DNA from: Paracoccaceae bacterium
Lineage (GTDB): Bacteria; Pseudomonadota; Alphaproteobacteria; Rhodobacterales; Rhodobacteraceae
NCBI GenBank assembly: GCA_013214715.1
Contig: JABSSB010000137.1
Span: forward strand, 1 to 18,144
DNA length: 18,144 nt
Reading direction: 5' to 3'
This document shows, one piece after another, positions 1 to 6,890 of the stretch. The notes beneath the pieces are model-generated. The model saw only the letters and a list, made by a program, of their open reading frames with translations. It was not told the origin of the DNA and searched no databases. Both the position numbers and the translations under genes were made by a program. Each line of letters opens with the position of its first letter. Position 1 is the stretch's first letter.

Positions 1-495
1 CCAAGACGATGACGTCTACGTGGCGGGACAGGCAATGACATTCTGCGCGGGCAGAAGGGTGACGATCTTCGGATCGGCGGCGCCGGCGACGACACGATGG
101 AGGGCGGCGCGGGCGACGACACGCTGCAAGGCAGTCCTGGCCGTGATGCCATGACTGGCGGCGATGGCGCGGATGTGTTTCGCTTTGTGAACGCGGATCA
201 GATTGGCAAGGCCCCAAGCGCCCGCCCGCAGATCCGGGACTTTCAATCAGGGCTGGATGTCATCGATCTTAGCGCGATACAGGCCGATCCGTTCTTGTTC
301 GGGGTCGACAGCGCATTCATCTCCATTCTGGACGCGCCGTTTTCTGGCGCTCAACCCGGAGAGCTACGGTTCGATACCGGCAAGATCTCCGGGCGCACCT
401 TGATCGAAGGGGATCGCAGCGGCGATGGCACGGCGGATTTCGTCATCGAACTGACGGGCGCCATCCCGATGGAGGACCGGGATTTCATTCTCTGA
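1..495 (+). CDS. RTX / serralysin-type calcium-binding C-terminus (partial)
   Basis: This is the 3' end of a secreted protein of the RTX (type I secretion) class; the 5' end lies outside the window. Glycine/aspartate nonapeptides are visible from about position 22 (GGTGNDILRG, then GGAGDDTMEG, GGAGDDTLQG, GGDGADVFRF). They are followed by a tail with RDFQSGLDVIDLSAI and GDRSGDGTADFVIELTG, the pattern of the peptidase M10/serralysin C-terminal domain, ending in DFIL. Such repeats fold into a calcium-binding beta-roll and carry the C-terminal secretion signal. The frame has a TGA at 10-12. The upstream repeat (DDDVY, 5-19) is in another frame, so a one-base loss near 20 is likely. The catalytic or passenger part is not visible, so substrate and activity are unknown. 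The gene converges on the leftward gene ending at 597, with a strong hairpin between them. Confidence 0.82.
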
Positions 496-520
496 CCCTG
501 AACGGGTGATGCGCGCTGAA

Positions 521-548
521 AAGCTTGCGGCTTTGGTGCCGCAAGCTT
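521..548 (-). terminator. Intrinsic terminator, 11-bp perfect stem
   Basis: AAGCTTGCGGC (521-531) and GCCGCAAGCTT (538-548) form a perfect 11-bp stem with a 6-nt loop. Read on the minus strand the stem is followed by TTTTC, so it best fits termination of the leftward operon ending at 597. It lies between convergent genes and may also stop the RTX transcript, although the plus side has no T-run. Confidence 0.75.
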
Positions 549-596
549 GGGGTTGTACCGCCCTTATCTGTCACAGCCGGTCCCATTGGCCGACGA

Positions 597-1376
597 TCAG
601 GAGTCTTCGACCGCCGCCAGATCGCGCATGGTGAAGCGGTCAATCTCGGCCTCGTCCACAGCGCGCGCCGGGGCATAGACATTGGCGCCCAGATTGTCTG
701 CCGGATCGGGTGACAGCGCCCATTGCGCCATGCGCAGATACATCACCATGCCCTGCTGTGCCCCCAAACACAGATCATCAATGTCTGCGTCGCTCAAATC
801 GGCCTGGGTGATGGCTTCGATCAGCTGGTCGCCATGCGGCAGGGTTTCATGCTGATGCAACACCAGAAACTTAGTGTTCCCGCGATCCAGAAAATCACTG
901 CTGAGCGCCTGTTTTACATGCGGCCGTGCCACCCCGTCCGAGATGTTTTCCAACACGATCGCCGCGCCCACGCGCAGAAACGGACGTTCATCCGTGACCC
1001 GGTCGAAATAACTGTGCCATAGCGCCACTTCGAAAGGCTGCGGCAGAACCTTCATCTTCAGCGCCGCCAGGTCAGAGCCTGCGACAAGGTAATGCAGCTC
1101 TTCTTCATTGGCGAAATCATAAAAGAATTTCCGTAGCTTGCGCTTCCGGGCCAGTTTGTCGCTGGCTGCGATACGCATGAAATACTGCTGCACGCCACGG
1201 GTCAGGTGATACTGAAAGGACAGATAACGCTGATATGTTTGGCGTTTGTCGACATCGGAGGCGTTGAAGGCGATCAGCATATCGGCAAAGCGTTGCTGCG
1301 CCTCCTTGATCGTGTCTTGCATTCGGGTAAACCCAGAAGCGTTCTCCCAAACGATGACGGTGCTTTGAAGGATCAT
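597..1376 (-). CDS. Heme-oxygenase-like diiron oxidase family protein (HDO / TENA-PqqC-like fold)
   Basis: A predicted all-helical 259-residue protein with the ligand spacing of heme-oxygenase-like non-heme iron oxidases. It shows E92-x2-H95 in NEEELHYL, E143 in VLENISDG, and H174-x6-H181 in LHQHETLPH. Proteins of this superfamily (UndA, SznF, CADD and others) activate oxygen for decarboxylation, N-oxygenation or C-C cleavage; the substrate here cannot be read from sequence. The residue expected to be Asp/Glu between the two His of the last helix is Thr178, with Glu177 next to it, so metal binding should be checked. The start is supported by GGAG seven bases upstream and by an ATGA overlap with the preceding GNAT gene, which implies translational coupling. 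It is the last gene of the leftward operon. Family assignment is moderately sure; function is unknown. Confidence 0.6.
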   Translation of the reverse strand: MILQSTVIVWENASGFTRMQDTIKEAQQRFADMLIAFNASDVDKRQTYQRYLSFQYHLTRGVQQYFMRIAASDKLARKRKLRKFFYDFANEEELHYLVAGSDLAALKMKVLPQPFEVALWHSYFDRVTDERPFLRVGAAIVLENISDGVARPHVKQALSSDFLDRGNTKFLVLHQHETLPHGDQLIEAITQADLSDADIDDLCLGAQQGMVMYLRMAQWALSPDPADNLGANVYAPARAVDEAEIDRFTMRDLAAVEDS

Positions 1377-2071
1377 TGTAAAACTCCTACTGCCAGTGGT
1401 TTCAGTTTGGTTTGTTCGGTGTCTGCTGCGCCCCGGACATCGTCCCAGATCGTGCAGAGCGGGCTGCGAATGCTGCGCAGATGATCGATATCCTCAAGCT
1501 CCAGACGCATCAGAATCTGCGATCCGGAAAAGCGGCAGTCATAGCTGCGTTGGGGGGTATAGCCGATTTTCTGGAAGAACCGTTGATGCGTCGGCGCGCA
1601 GGTCAAATGCCCGACCCGGGCACCGCGCCCCAGCCCAATCCTGTAGCCCAGTTGGAATAGAGCATAGATATCACGCACCGACGGAGAGGCGCCCCAGGAG
1701 AAAAAACGGGTGCAAAACAAGTCATCCACCCCGTGATCCGGACCGAGCGCACTCATGAAATCCGCGTAATTGCCATTTGCCGCCGCCGCTGCGAGGGGTT
1801 GTAAGCGCAGGCTGGTTTTCAGTTTGCCATCCGCGAACAGCCCGATTTGCGCGCAGCTGCGGTCGCAGGGTTCGATGAACAGATCGCAGTTCAGCGTGTT
1901 ATACCCGCGTGCCCCGGTACCAAGAAACACATGCCGACGCAGATGGAACAGCTGAATCAGATCGTCATGTGTGTGCAAGACCCGGCAATCGGCGTGCCGC
2001 TGCGTGGGATTGGCTGTTTGAAACTGGCGGAGGTCGCGTTGATAGTCGGCAACGAAATCAGCAAGCCACAT
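1373..2071 (-). CDS. FeeM-like GNAT-fold N-acyltransferase (autoinducer-synthase-like)
   Basis: A 232-residue protein resembling the N-acyl amino acid synthase (FeeM) and autoinducer-synthase branch of the GNAT fold. The early segment LFHLRRHVFLGTGARGYN (about 41-58) matches the leu-arg-hypervariable block of that branch. An aspartate-rich stretch follows, then KTSLRLQP (about 85-92), and FCTRFFSWGAS...DIYALFQLGYRIGLGRG (about 119-150). Last comes CAPTHQRFFQKIGY (about 158-171), equivalent to the 'fyrrlGF' acyl-donor helix. Such enzymes transfer fatty acyl groups, usually from ACP, to amines. The chosen ATG (2071) has GGGAG seven bases upstream; an upstream ATG at 2134 lacks comparable support and would overlap the previous gene. 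It lies 43 nt after the alpha-oxoamine synthase gene and overlaps the oxidase gene by four bases. Donor and acceptor are unknown. Confidence 0.6.
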   Translation of the reverse strand: MWLADFVADYQRDLRQFQTANPTQRHADCRVLHTHDDLIQLFHLRRHVFLGTGARGYNTLNCDLFIEPCDRSCAQIGLFADGKLKTSLRLQPLAAAAANGNYADFMSALGPDHGVDDLFCTRFFSWGASPSVRDIYALFQLGYRIGLGRGARVGHLTCAPTHQRFFQKIGYTPQRSYDCRFSGSQILMRLELEDIDHLRSIRSPLCTIWDDVRGAADTEQTKLKPLAVGVLQ

Positions 2072-2114
2072 TCGGTGTCTCCCTTTTAACCTGTCACTAC
2101 GAAAAGCGGTTGTT

Positions 2115-3446
2115 TTAAAGCGCAAAATTCTCAATCACTGTGCCCGGAGGCGGCGCATCGAGGGCCTGGCGCCGCGCGGTCACGGCCCGGCTAACAAAAT
2201 CGAGGATGTCGTCATCGCTATGCCCGGCCATGACCTGCAATCGCCACCGGCAGGCGGTCTGTGGCACGCTTGGAAACTCGACAAGATTGGCCAGCGCATT
2301 CAGCGCAAACAGGTTTGACGTGATCCGCCGAGACAGCGGCACATCCCCCAGCACAACCGGCACAATCGGGGACGGCCCGCCCAGGATGTCGAAGCCTTCA
2401 TGCCGCAAGGCGCTGCGCAACAAAGCGCTGTTGTGTTGCAGATCAGAACGCAGTTGCGAACCTGTGGGTGAAGACACCAGGTCAAAACAGCTTTGGACCA
2501 CCGCAGATTGCACTGGCGACAATGCGTTCGAATAACGCGACGGCCCACAGCCCAGCCGCAACGCGGTTTTCAGCGCGGGATGATTGCTGGCGACAAAACC
2601 ACCCGCGCTGGCAAAGGTCTTTGAAAAGCTGCCCATGATCACGTCAATGGCGCGCAAAACCCCCTGCTTTTCGATTTCGCCCCGCCCGGTTGGGCCCGTC
2701 GCCCCCAGATCATGCGCGGTGTCGACCAAAAACAGCGCCCCCGTGTCGCGGCAGATTTGCATCATGGCCGCCAGATCGGGACTGTCGCTTTGCGCGCTGA
2801 ACAGGCTTTCGGTGGCGACAAGAATGCCTGCCGCAGGATGTGCCGCGCGGATGCGTGTCAGGCGCTGCACCAGATCATCGATGTTGTTATGATCAAACTG
2901 ATGCACATTGCCTGTGGCAGCCTTGGCGCCTTCGAACAGGCAGGCATGGGCCAGCGCGTCTATCACCACATGGTCCTGCGGACGTACCAGCGCCCGGATC
3001 ACCCCATAGCCTGCTGCCCATCCGGTCGGCAGCACCGTTGCGTCGTCGCAGTCGAGAAAGCGGGCAATCGTCTGCTCCAACCGCACGAGACCTGCGCTCA
3101 GACCCATCAAGGCTGCGGACCCGCCCGCATGAAGGCCACCTTGCGCGACCGCGTCGGCTGCGGCCCTGCGCACTGCGGGGTGGCGTGACAGGTTCAGACA
3201 ATCCTGCGTGGCAAAGTTCAGCCCCTCTATGCGCTTGCCACTGCGGTCCGTCGCGGTGATGCGCGGGCCGATCTCGCTGTTGGTGACCTTGGCATAGGGG
3301 TCTGCATCGCCCTGCGCCCGGGCATCCCACCAGGCCATCACCGGGTGCCATCGATCGAGCATGTTCGGCGCGGTTGCATCATAGTGATCCAGCAATGATC
3401 CGTTCCAGATGTCGAAAGCCTTTGGCTTATGCTCTGCGCTGTTCAT
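2115..3446 (-). CDS. Alpha-oxoamine synthase / class II aminotransferase (PLP)
   Basis: A 443-residue fold-type I PLP enzyme of the alpha-oxoamine synthase group (KBL, AONS, ALAS, SPT, CqsA/LqsA). These enzymes join an amino acid to an acyl thioester with decarboxylation. The glycine-rich substrate loop LHAGGSAALMGLS is at about 105-117. A PLP-stacking His167 lies in DALAHACL, Asp242 and His245 in VDTAHDLG, and the Schiff-base Lys276 in GSFSKTFASAGGF. Length is slightly above the usual 390-420, with an extra N-terminal 60 residues. The start at 3446 is preceded by GGAGG five bases upstream, while a longer reading to 3617 has no such support. It heads a leftward operon with a GNAT acyltransferase and a diiron oxidase. 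The family is well supported; biotin, heme and sphingolipid roles are unlikely because none of their partner genes is nearby, so a secondary-metabolite or signal role is inferred. Confidence 0.85.
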   Translation of the reverse strand: MNSAEHKPKAFDIWNGSLLDHYDATAPNMLDRWHPVMAWWDARAQGDADPYAKVTNSEIGPRITATDRSGKRIEGLNFATQDCLNLSRHPAVRRAAADAVAQGGLHAGGSAALMGLSAGLVRLEQTIARFLDCDDATVLPTGWAAGYGVIRALVRPQDHVVIDALAHACLFEGAKAATGNVHQFDHNNIDDLVQRLTRIRAAHPAAGILVATESLFSAQSDSPDLAAMMQICRDTGALFLVDTAHDLGATGPTGRGEIEKQGVLRAIDVIMGSFSKTFASAGGFVASNHPALKTALRLGCGPSRYSNALSPVQSAVVQSCFDLVSSPTGSQLRSDLQHNSALLRSALRHEGFDILGGPSPIVPVVLGDVPLSRRITSNLFALNALANLVEFPSVPQTACRWRLQVMAGHSDDDILDFVSRAVTARRQALDAPPPGTVIENFAL

Positions 3447-3760
3447 CACGCCCTCCGAGGCAAGAAATCTCCGGCCCGCAAAGACCGGTTGCGGACTGCA
3501 GGACAAAAAACGAAAAGGTCGGTGCGACCTGACTGAAGGAAACTGAGGGTGTGCGCCGGCGAAATGTCCGTGCAGCCCCCGGGTTAACAGGCTTCGAGCA
3601 AGGTGAGTGGTCGGCACCTTGCGCTTGGCCGATACGCGTTACATCAACTGGTGTTTCCCGTGCAGTTCAGGTCGCACAGCCACAAAACACCGCGCCCGCA
3701 AGGCAAACGTCAAAGGAACGCAAAACTTCGTAAAAAATGCGTTGCGAGAGGATAAAAAAG
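3447..3760. promoter_or_regulatory. 314-nt intergenic region with dyads, upstream of the oxoamine synthase operon
   Basis: No gene is supported here. It contains a perfect dyad AGGTCG-gtg-CGACCT (3516-3530). A second AGGTCGCAC at 3669-3677 is inverted relative to GTGCGACCT of the first site. A separate 8-bp inverted repeat GCAAGGTG / CACCTTGC lies at 3598-3605 and 3615-3622 with a 9-nt loop. The region must carry the promoter of the leftward operon starting at 3446 and the end of the YcaO transcript. The AGGTCG dyad is a plausible operator, possibly for the regulator at 5202; this is inference from position only. I could not assign clear -35/-10 boxes. Confidence 0.4.
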
Positions 3761-4735
3761 TTAACCCAGCGCCACGCGCACGACTGGAATCCCGATTTCC
3801 GGGACCGTTAAATCGACAAGACGCACCCGCAAGCCCGACAATTGCGCCAGCGTATCTGCCAGCCTGTCCGGTGTCGCAGGTGAGTCGGCAAGCACTGTCC
3901 CGCGGACCGTCGGGGTTGCAGTCGGAGGGTGCAGAGGCACCGTCCCGCGATACGTCAATAACGCGTCCAACTCGGCACCGGAGAACTGGTCCCTTGGCAC
4001 GGCATTATGTTCCAGAGCAACCATGTTGCGCCAATGTGCAATCGCTTCCTGTGCAGCCGAAAGCAGAGCCGTGGCCGGATCATGTGCCGCAGCACTGCCG
4101 CGCGTCGGGCGCCCGCCATCCGCATCGCGGCACTCGCACAGGGCAAAGACATGATCCGCGCCGGTATGCAGATAACAAGACAGATGCCGCATCTGACCTT
4201 CAAGCCAGCGCTTGCAGTCCGACAGGGTGGCCTCTTCATCATGACTGGATAAAGCTAAGCCGTTCGGGCCGCTCAGACGGGCGAGGTAATGATGCTCCAG
4301 CGCTTCCAGCACAGCGCGCCCGGCAGCGTCTGGCAGGGATCGGCCCGCCGCCGTTCCTGCGCTGGTGACCTGCCCGTTTGTGGTCGGAGCCCCCAAGGTG
4401 ATCTTGTCTTGCGCCACCGGATCGTCCGCACCGTTGACCGTCAAAAAGGGAATAAGCTGGTCGGGCCTAGAATTGGAATATTGTTGAGAATAACGCTCCA
4501 CCGCCTCCAGCATTGCGAGAACCTGCGCATCCGCCGCATCGACCGAGCGCCCTGAGGCCACACGACGGCCCATCGGATTATTTGGCGACTGCGCCCCATC
4601 GCTGAGTTCGACAGCGCAGGTCGCGGTAAAAAAGGGCTGTCCCTTCGCCCCTGGAACAAGATGTGGGCGGCTGATCAGTTTGGAGGTAGCGGCATGAGTT
4701 ATAAGTGCGTTAAAATCTTGTATACTTACCGCCAT
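3761..4735 (-). CDS. YcaO-domain protein (candidate azoline/thioamide-forming cyclodehydratase), short
   Basis: A 324-residue YcaO-family protein. YcaO enzymes use ATP to activate backbone amides, forming thiazoline/oxazoline, thioamide or amidine groups in ribosomal peptides. The family's Glu-rich helices are visible: ASGRSVDAADAQVLAMLEAVERYS (split here as ASGRSVDAADA and LEAVERYS, 60-83; E77, E80) and GTAAGRSLPDAAG with LEALEHHY (127-150; E144, E147). A third helix runs from GSAAAHDPATALLSAAQEA. The end VRLVDLTVPEIGIPVVRV is the usual near-C-terminal strand. Most YcaO proteins run a further 50 or more residues after this strand, so this one is short. The start is uncertain: ATG 4735 is preferred (weak AAGG just upstream), with 4747 or 4801 possible; 4801 would overlap the divergent gene at 4780. 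No E1-like/ocin-ThiF partner or dehydrogenase is in the window. The divergent neighbour looks like its precursor substrate. Confidence 0.8.
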   Translation of the reverse strand: MAVSIQDFNALITHAATSKLISRPHLVPGAKGQPFFTATCAVELSDGAQSPNNPMGRRVASGRSVDAADAQVLAMLEAVERYSQQYSNSRPDQLIPFLTVNGADDPVAQDKITLGAPTTNGQVTSAGTAAGRSLPDAAGRAVLEALEHHYLARLSGPNGLALSSHDEEATLSDCKRWLEGQMRHLSCYLHTGADHVFALCECRDADGGRPTRGSAAAHDPATALLSAAQEAIAHWRNMVALEHNAVPRDQFSGAELDALLTYRGTVPLHPPTATPTVRGTVLADSPATPDRLADTLAQLSGLRVRLVDLTVPEIGIPVVRVALG

Positions 4736-4779
4736 GGCCTTTACCATTATTTGTATGATGGCTTTTGAGGGACGATAAC
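4736..4779. promoter_or_regulatory. 44-bp divergent spacer between YcaO gene and precursor gene
   Basis: The starts of the leftward YcaO gene and the rightward precursor gene are only 44 bp apart. The precursor's ribosome-binding site GAGGGA is at 4767-4772, seven bases before its ATG. TATGAT at 4754-4759 resembles a -10 box, but no good -35 lies at the proper distance and the leader would be very short. Actual promoters may therefore lie inside the opposite coding regions. Co-regulation of both genes from this spacer is likely but inferred. Confidence 0.35.
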
Positions 4780-5163
4780 ATGGCGCGATTTCAGCTGACA
4801 AACGACAAGAGTCTAAAAAACCTTGGCGACGGGATCGTCGAAGCCGCTCGACAGGAAATCGTGGCGCGCGACACCGGGAATGAAGAAGGCAAAGGGACGG
4901 CTGAAGACGCGATCAAGGCCATGATCGCGCCTTTGGAAAGCGGGTTGACGTTCGTAGATACCCAAGGCAATGAGCTTGCCGAATTCGTCTTTCATTACGA
5001 CCGGGTCGAATTGGATGACGCAGGCGAGCCAATCAGACGGCAGTTGCACATCGTGATCCCCGATCTGACGGGCAAAGGCATGTCGCCTGAAGGCTTGCCG
5101 TCTTTGGACGATATCGCCAGCGAAGCCTTCGGCTGGGTTGTCATTATGGGGTGCCACAGCTGA
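4780..5163 (+). CDS. Candidate RiPP/TOMM precursor with C-terminal GCHS
   Basis: A 127-residue acidic protein with no signal peptide and no enzyme motif. The body (LESGLTFVDTQGNELAEF, VFHYDRVELDD, RQLHIVIPD) is followed by a linker rich in Gly, Pro and Ser. A short hydrophobic tail FGWVVIMGCHS (117-127) places Cys125 and Ser127, the residues YcaO enzymes cyclise, at the very C-terminus. This layout, long leader plus tiny core and divergent from a YcaO gene, suggests a ribosomal peptide precursor. From memory it resembles the BMA_0021/BMA_0022 TOMM family (TIGR03795), whose members end in a similar Gly-Cys motif; that needs an HMM check. The ATG at 4780 has GAGGGA seven bases upstream. The stop is followed after 38 nt by the regulator gene, so both may be one transcript. 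Alternative: an unrelated small cytosolic protein. Confidence 0.6.
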   Translation: MARFQLTNDKSLKNLGDGIVEAARQEIVARDTGNEEGKGTAEDAIKAMIAPLESGLTFVDTQGNELAEFVFHYDRVELDDAGEPIRRQLHIVIPDLTGKGMSPEGLPSLDDIASEAFGWVVIMGCHS

Positions 5164-5201
5164 CGCAGCATCCACAGTGCCTGGGTGAGGTCCTGCAGCC
5201 T

Positions 5202-6788
5202 ATGAGGTCTTCTGCGGAAATTCATTTATGGGGCCCGTTCAGGGTCGTTCTGCAGGATGGAACCGATGCCACGCCGCGTGGAAAACGCGCCCGCGCAATG
5301 CTGGCGCTTCTGATCATGGCCCCGGGTTACGTGCGCAGCCGCGTCTGGCTTCAGGACAAGCTATGGAGTGAACGCTCCCCCTCTCAGGGCGCGGCCAGCT
5401 TGCGGCAGGAATTGTCGAGCCTGCGCAAACAACTTGCGGGTTTTGGGTTGGACATTCTGATCGCAGATCGGGAAACCGTGCGGCTGGCGCAAAACAGCGT
5501 TCAACTGATCGAACGCCCCGCCAACGGAGAGCTGTTGGAAGGCTTCGATCTGGCGGATGCGGAATTCGAAGACTGGTTGCGGCAGGAACGCGCCAGCCGG
5601 GCCGCCGGGTGGACGGCTCCGGTTGCCCCGGACAAGACCATGATGCGGCCCACCTTGGTGGTGCGCCGCTTTCGCACCGCGCAGGACGACCCTCAGACTG
5701 CTGATTTCGCCGAAGGGCTCGCCGAAGAGCTGATCACGGTGTTGGGGGTTCTGTCTGGTGCATTTCGGATAAAATCTCTGGATGCTGACATCGCGCCGCA
5801 TGAAACGGCCTATGTGCTGGAAGGGCAGGTGCGCCGGACCGACCGCATCCGTGTGACATGTCGTTTGCTGTCGGACGATGATGAAACCTGCCTGTGGACC
5901 GGCCGGTTCGACCTGGCCCCCGATGACAACATTTTTGCCGCGCAAGAGAACATCGCCCGTCAGGTCTGCGAGGCGGCGCAGGTGACCCTGACCGATGGGG
6001 AATGGTCGCGCATCTGGTCTGGTGCGCCCATCAGCCAGCCGGCATGGGAACAATATCAGCTGGGTCGCGTGCAAGAGGCGATGGGCCGCCGTCTGGCGAT
6101 GCGCAAGGCGCAGGAGCATTATCAAGCGGCGCTGGATCTGGATCCGGGCTTTCATCAGGCCCGCGTGTCATTAGCGTTTTGTCTGATGGACGAATTGCGG
6201 CTGGGATGGGCCGCTGATCCGGCTGCACAGCGTCGTCGTATCGATGCCGTGCATCAAGAGATTGATGCTGACAAACGCGATGATCCCTTTGTGCAGGCCT
6301 TGGAGGCCTATATTCTGCTGGCCCGTGGCGACCGGGTGGGAGCGGATGCGCGGTTTCGCAACGTTGCGCTCGCCACGCCAAATAGCCCGGAACTGCTAGC
6401 CTATCACGCGGTTTTGCTGGGACTTTTGGGTCGCTTGCGAGAAGAAATACAGCTTCTTGAAAGCGCGCTGGACATGGCACGCCATCCGCCAACTTGGATT
6501 TTCGTCAATCTCGGCTTTGCGCATTTCACTTTGGGAGATCTGAACGCGGCCGATCAGGCCGTCACCCGCGCGCTGGCCGAAGACGAAACCAATGTGCGGG
6601 CGCGGATCGTGAAAATCGCCGTGCTTCATGCGCAATCGCGCTTTGATGAAGCGCGCGCTGTTGCGAGCGAGTTGCGCAGGCTCGATCCGTATTTGCGGTC
6701 GGAGACGTGGCGATCGCCCGAATTCAGCACCAGCGATGCACAATACCGCGCCTTTGCCGACGCTCTCAAAGCGGCTGGTTTGCCGTGA
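5202..6788 (+). CDS. Winged-helix / TolB-like / TPR transcriptional regulator (SARP- or CadC-like)
   Basis: A 528-residue putative activator. Residues about 5-95 (IHLWGPFRVVLQDG, PRGKRARAMLALLIMAPG, RVWLQDKLWSERSP, GAASLRQELSSLRKQL) match the OmpR/SARP-type winged helix found in bacterial transcriptional activators. Residues about 150-270 (PTLVVRRFR, FAEGLAEELITVLG, YVLEGQVRRTDRIRVTCRLL, LWTGRFDLAPDDNIFAAQ) match the TolB-like/adenylate-cyclase-associated domain common in CadC-like regulators. The rest is TPR-type helical repeats (for example HYQAALDLDPGFHQARVSLAF). No transmembrane segment is seen, so it should be cytosolic. ATG 5202 is preferred, with GGTGAGG ending eleven bases upstream; GTG 5151 would overlap the precursor's tail. 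Position directly after the precursor suggests it controls this locus; that is inference, since such regulators are common in roseobacters. Confidence 0.8.
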   Translation: MRSSAEIHLWGPFRVVLQDGTDATPRGKRARAMLALLIMAPGYVRSRVWLQDKLWSERSPSQGAASLRQELSSLRKQLAGFGLDILIADRETVRLAQNSVQLIERPANGELLEGFDLADAEFEDWLRQERASRAAGWTAPVAPDKTMMRPTLVVRRFRTAQDDPQTADFAEGLAEELITVLGVLSGAFRIKSLDADIAPHETAYVLEGQVRRTDRIRVTCRLLSDDDETCLWTGRFDLAPDDNIFAAQENIARQVCEAAQVTLTDGEWSRIWSGAPISQPAWEQYQLGRVQEAMGRRLAMRKAQEHYQAALDLDPGFHQARVSLAFCLMDELRLGWAADPAAQRRRIDAVHQEIDADKRDDPFVQALEAYILLARGDRVGADARFRNVALATPNSPELLAYHAVLLGLLGRLREEIQLLESALDMARHPPTWIFVNLGFAHFTLGDLNAADQAVTRALAEDETNVRARIVKIAVLHAQSRFDEARAVASELRRLDPYLRSETWRSPEFSTSDAQYRAFADALKAAGLP

Positions 6789-6822
6789 TCCCCACATCGT
6801 CACACCACGTCCCATTGCGCCT

Positions 6823-6853
6823 CGGATTGCATTCTGACGGAGCCTGCGATCCG
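6823..6853 (+). terminator. Weak hairpin after the regulator gene
   Basis: CGGATTGC (6823-6830) and GCGATCCG (6846-6853) can pair over 8 bp with one G-U, loop 15 nt. No T-run follows, so termination is only a possibility. Confidence 0.22.
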
Positions 6854-6890
6854 CTGCGGGTTCCTAGTTTACCACAACAAGCTGTCGCCC

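Noticed and set aside
597..1022. Plus-strand open frames opposite the diiron oxidase gene
   Set aside because: They are out-of-frame shadows of a gene that has family motifs, a ribosome-binding site and a coupled neighbour.
3607..4368. Long plus-strand frame of about 250 codons opposite the YcaO gene
   Set aside because: It is arginine/proline-rich low-complexity sequence, typical of antisense reading of GC-rich DNA, with no motif; the YcaO frame explains the region.
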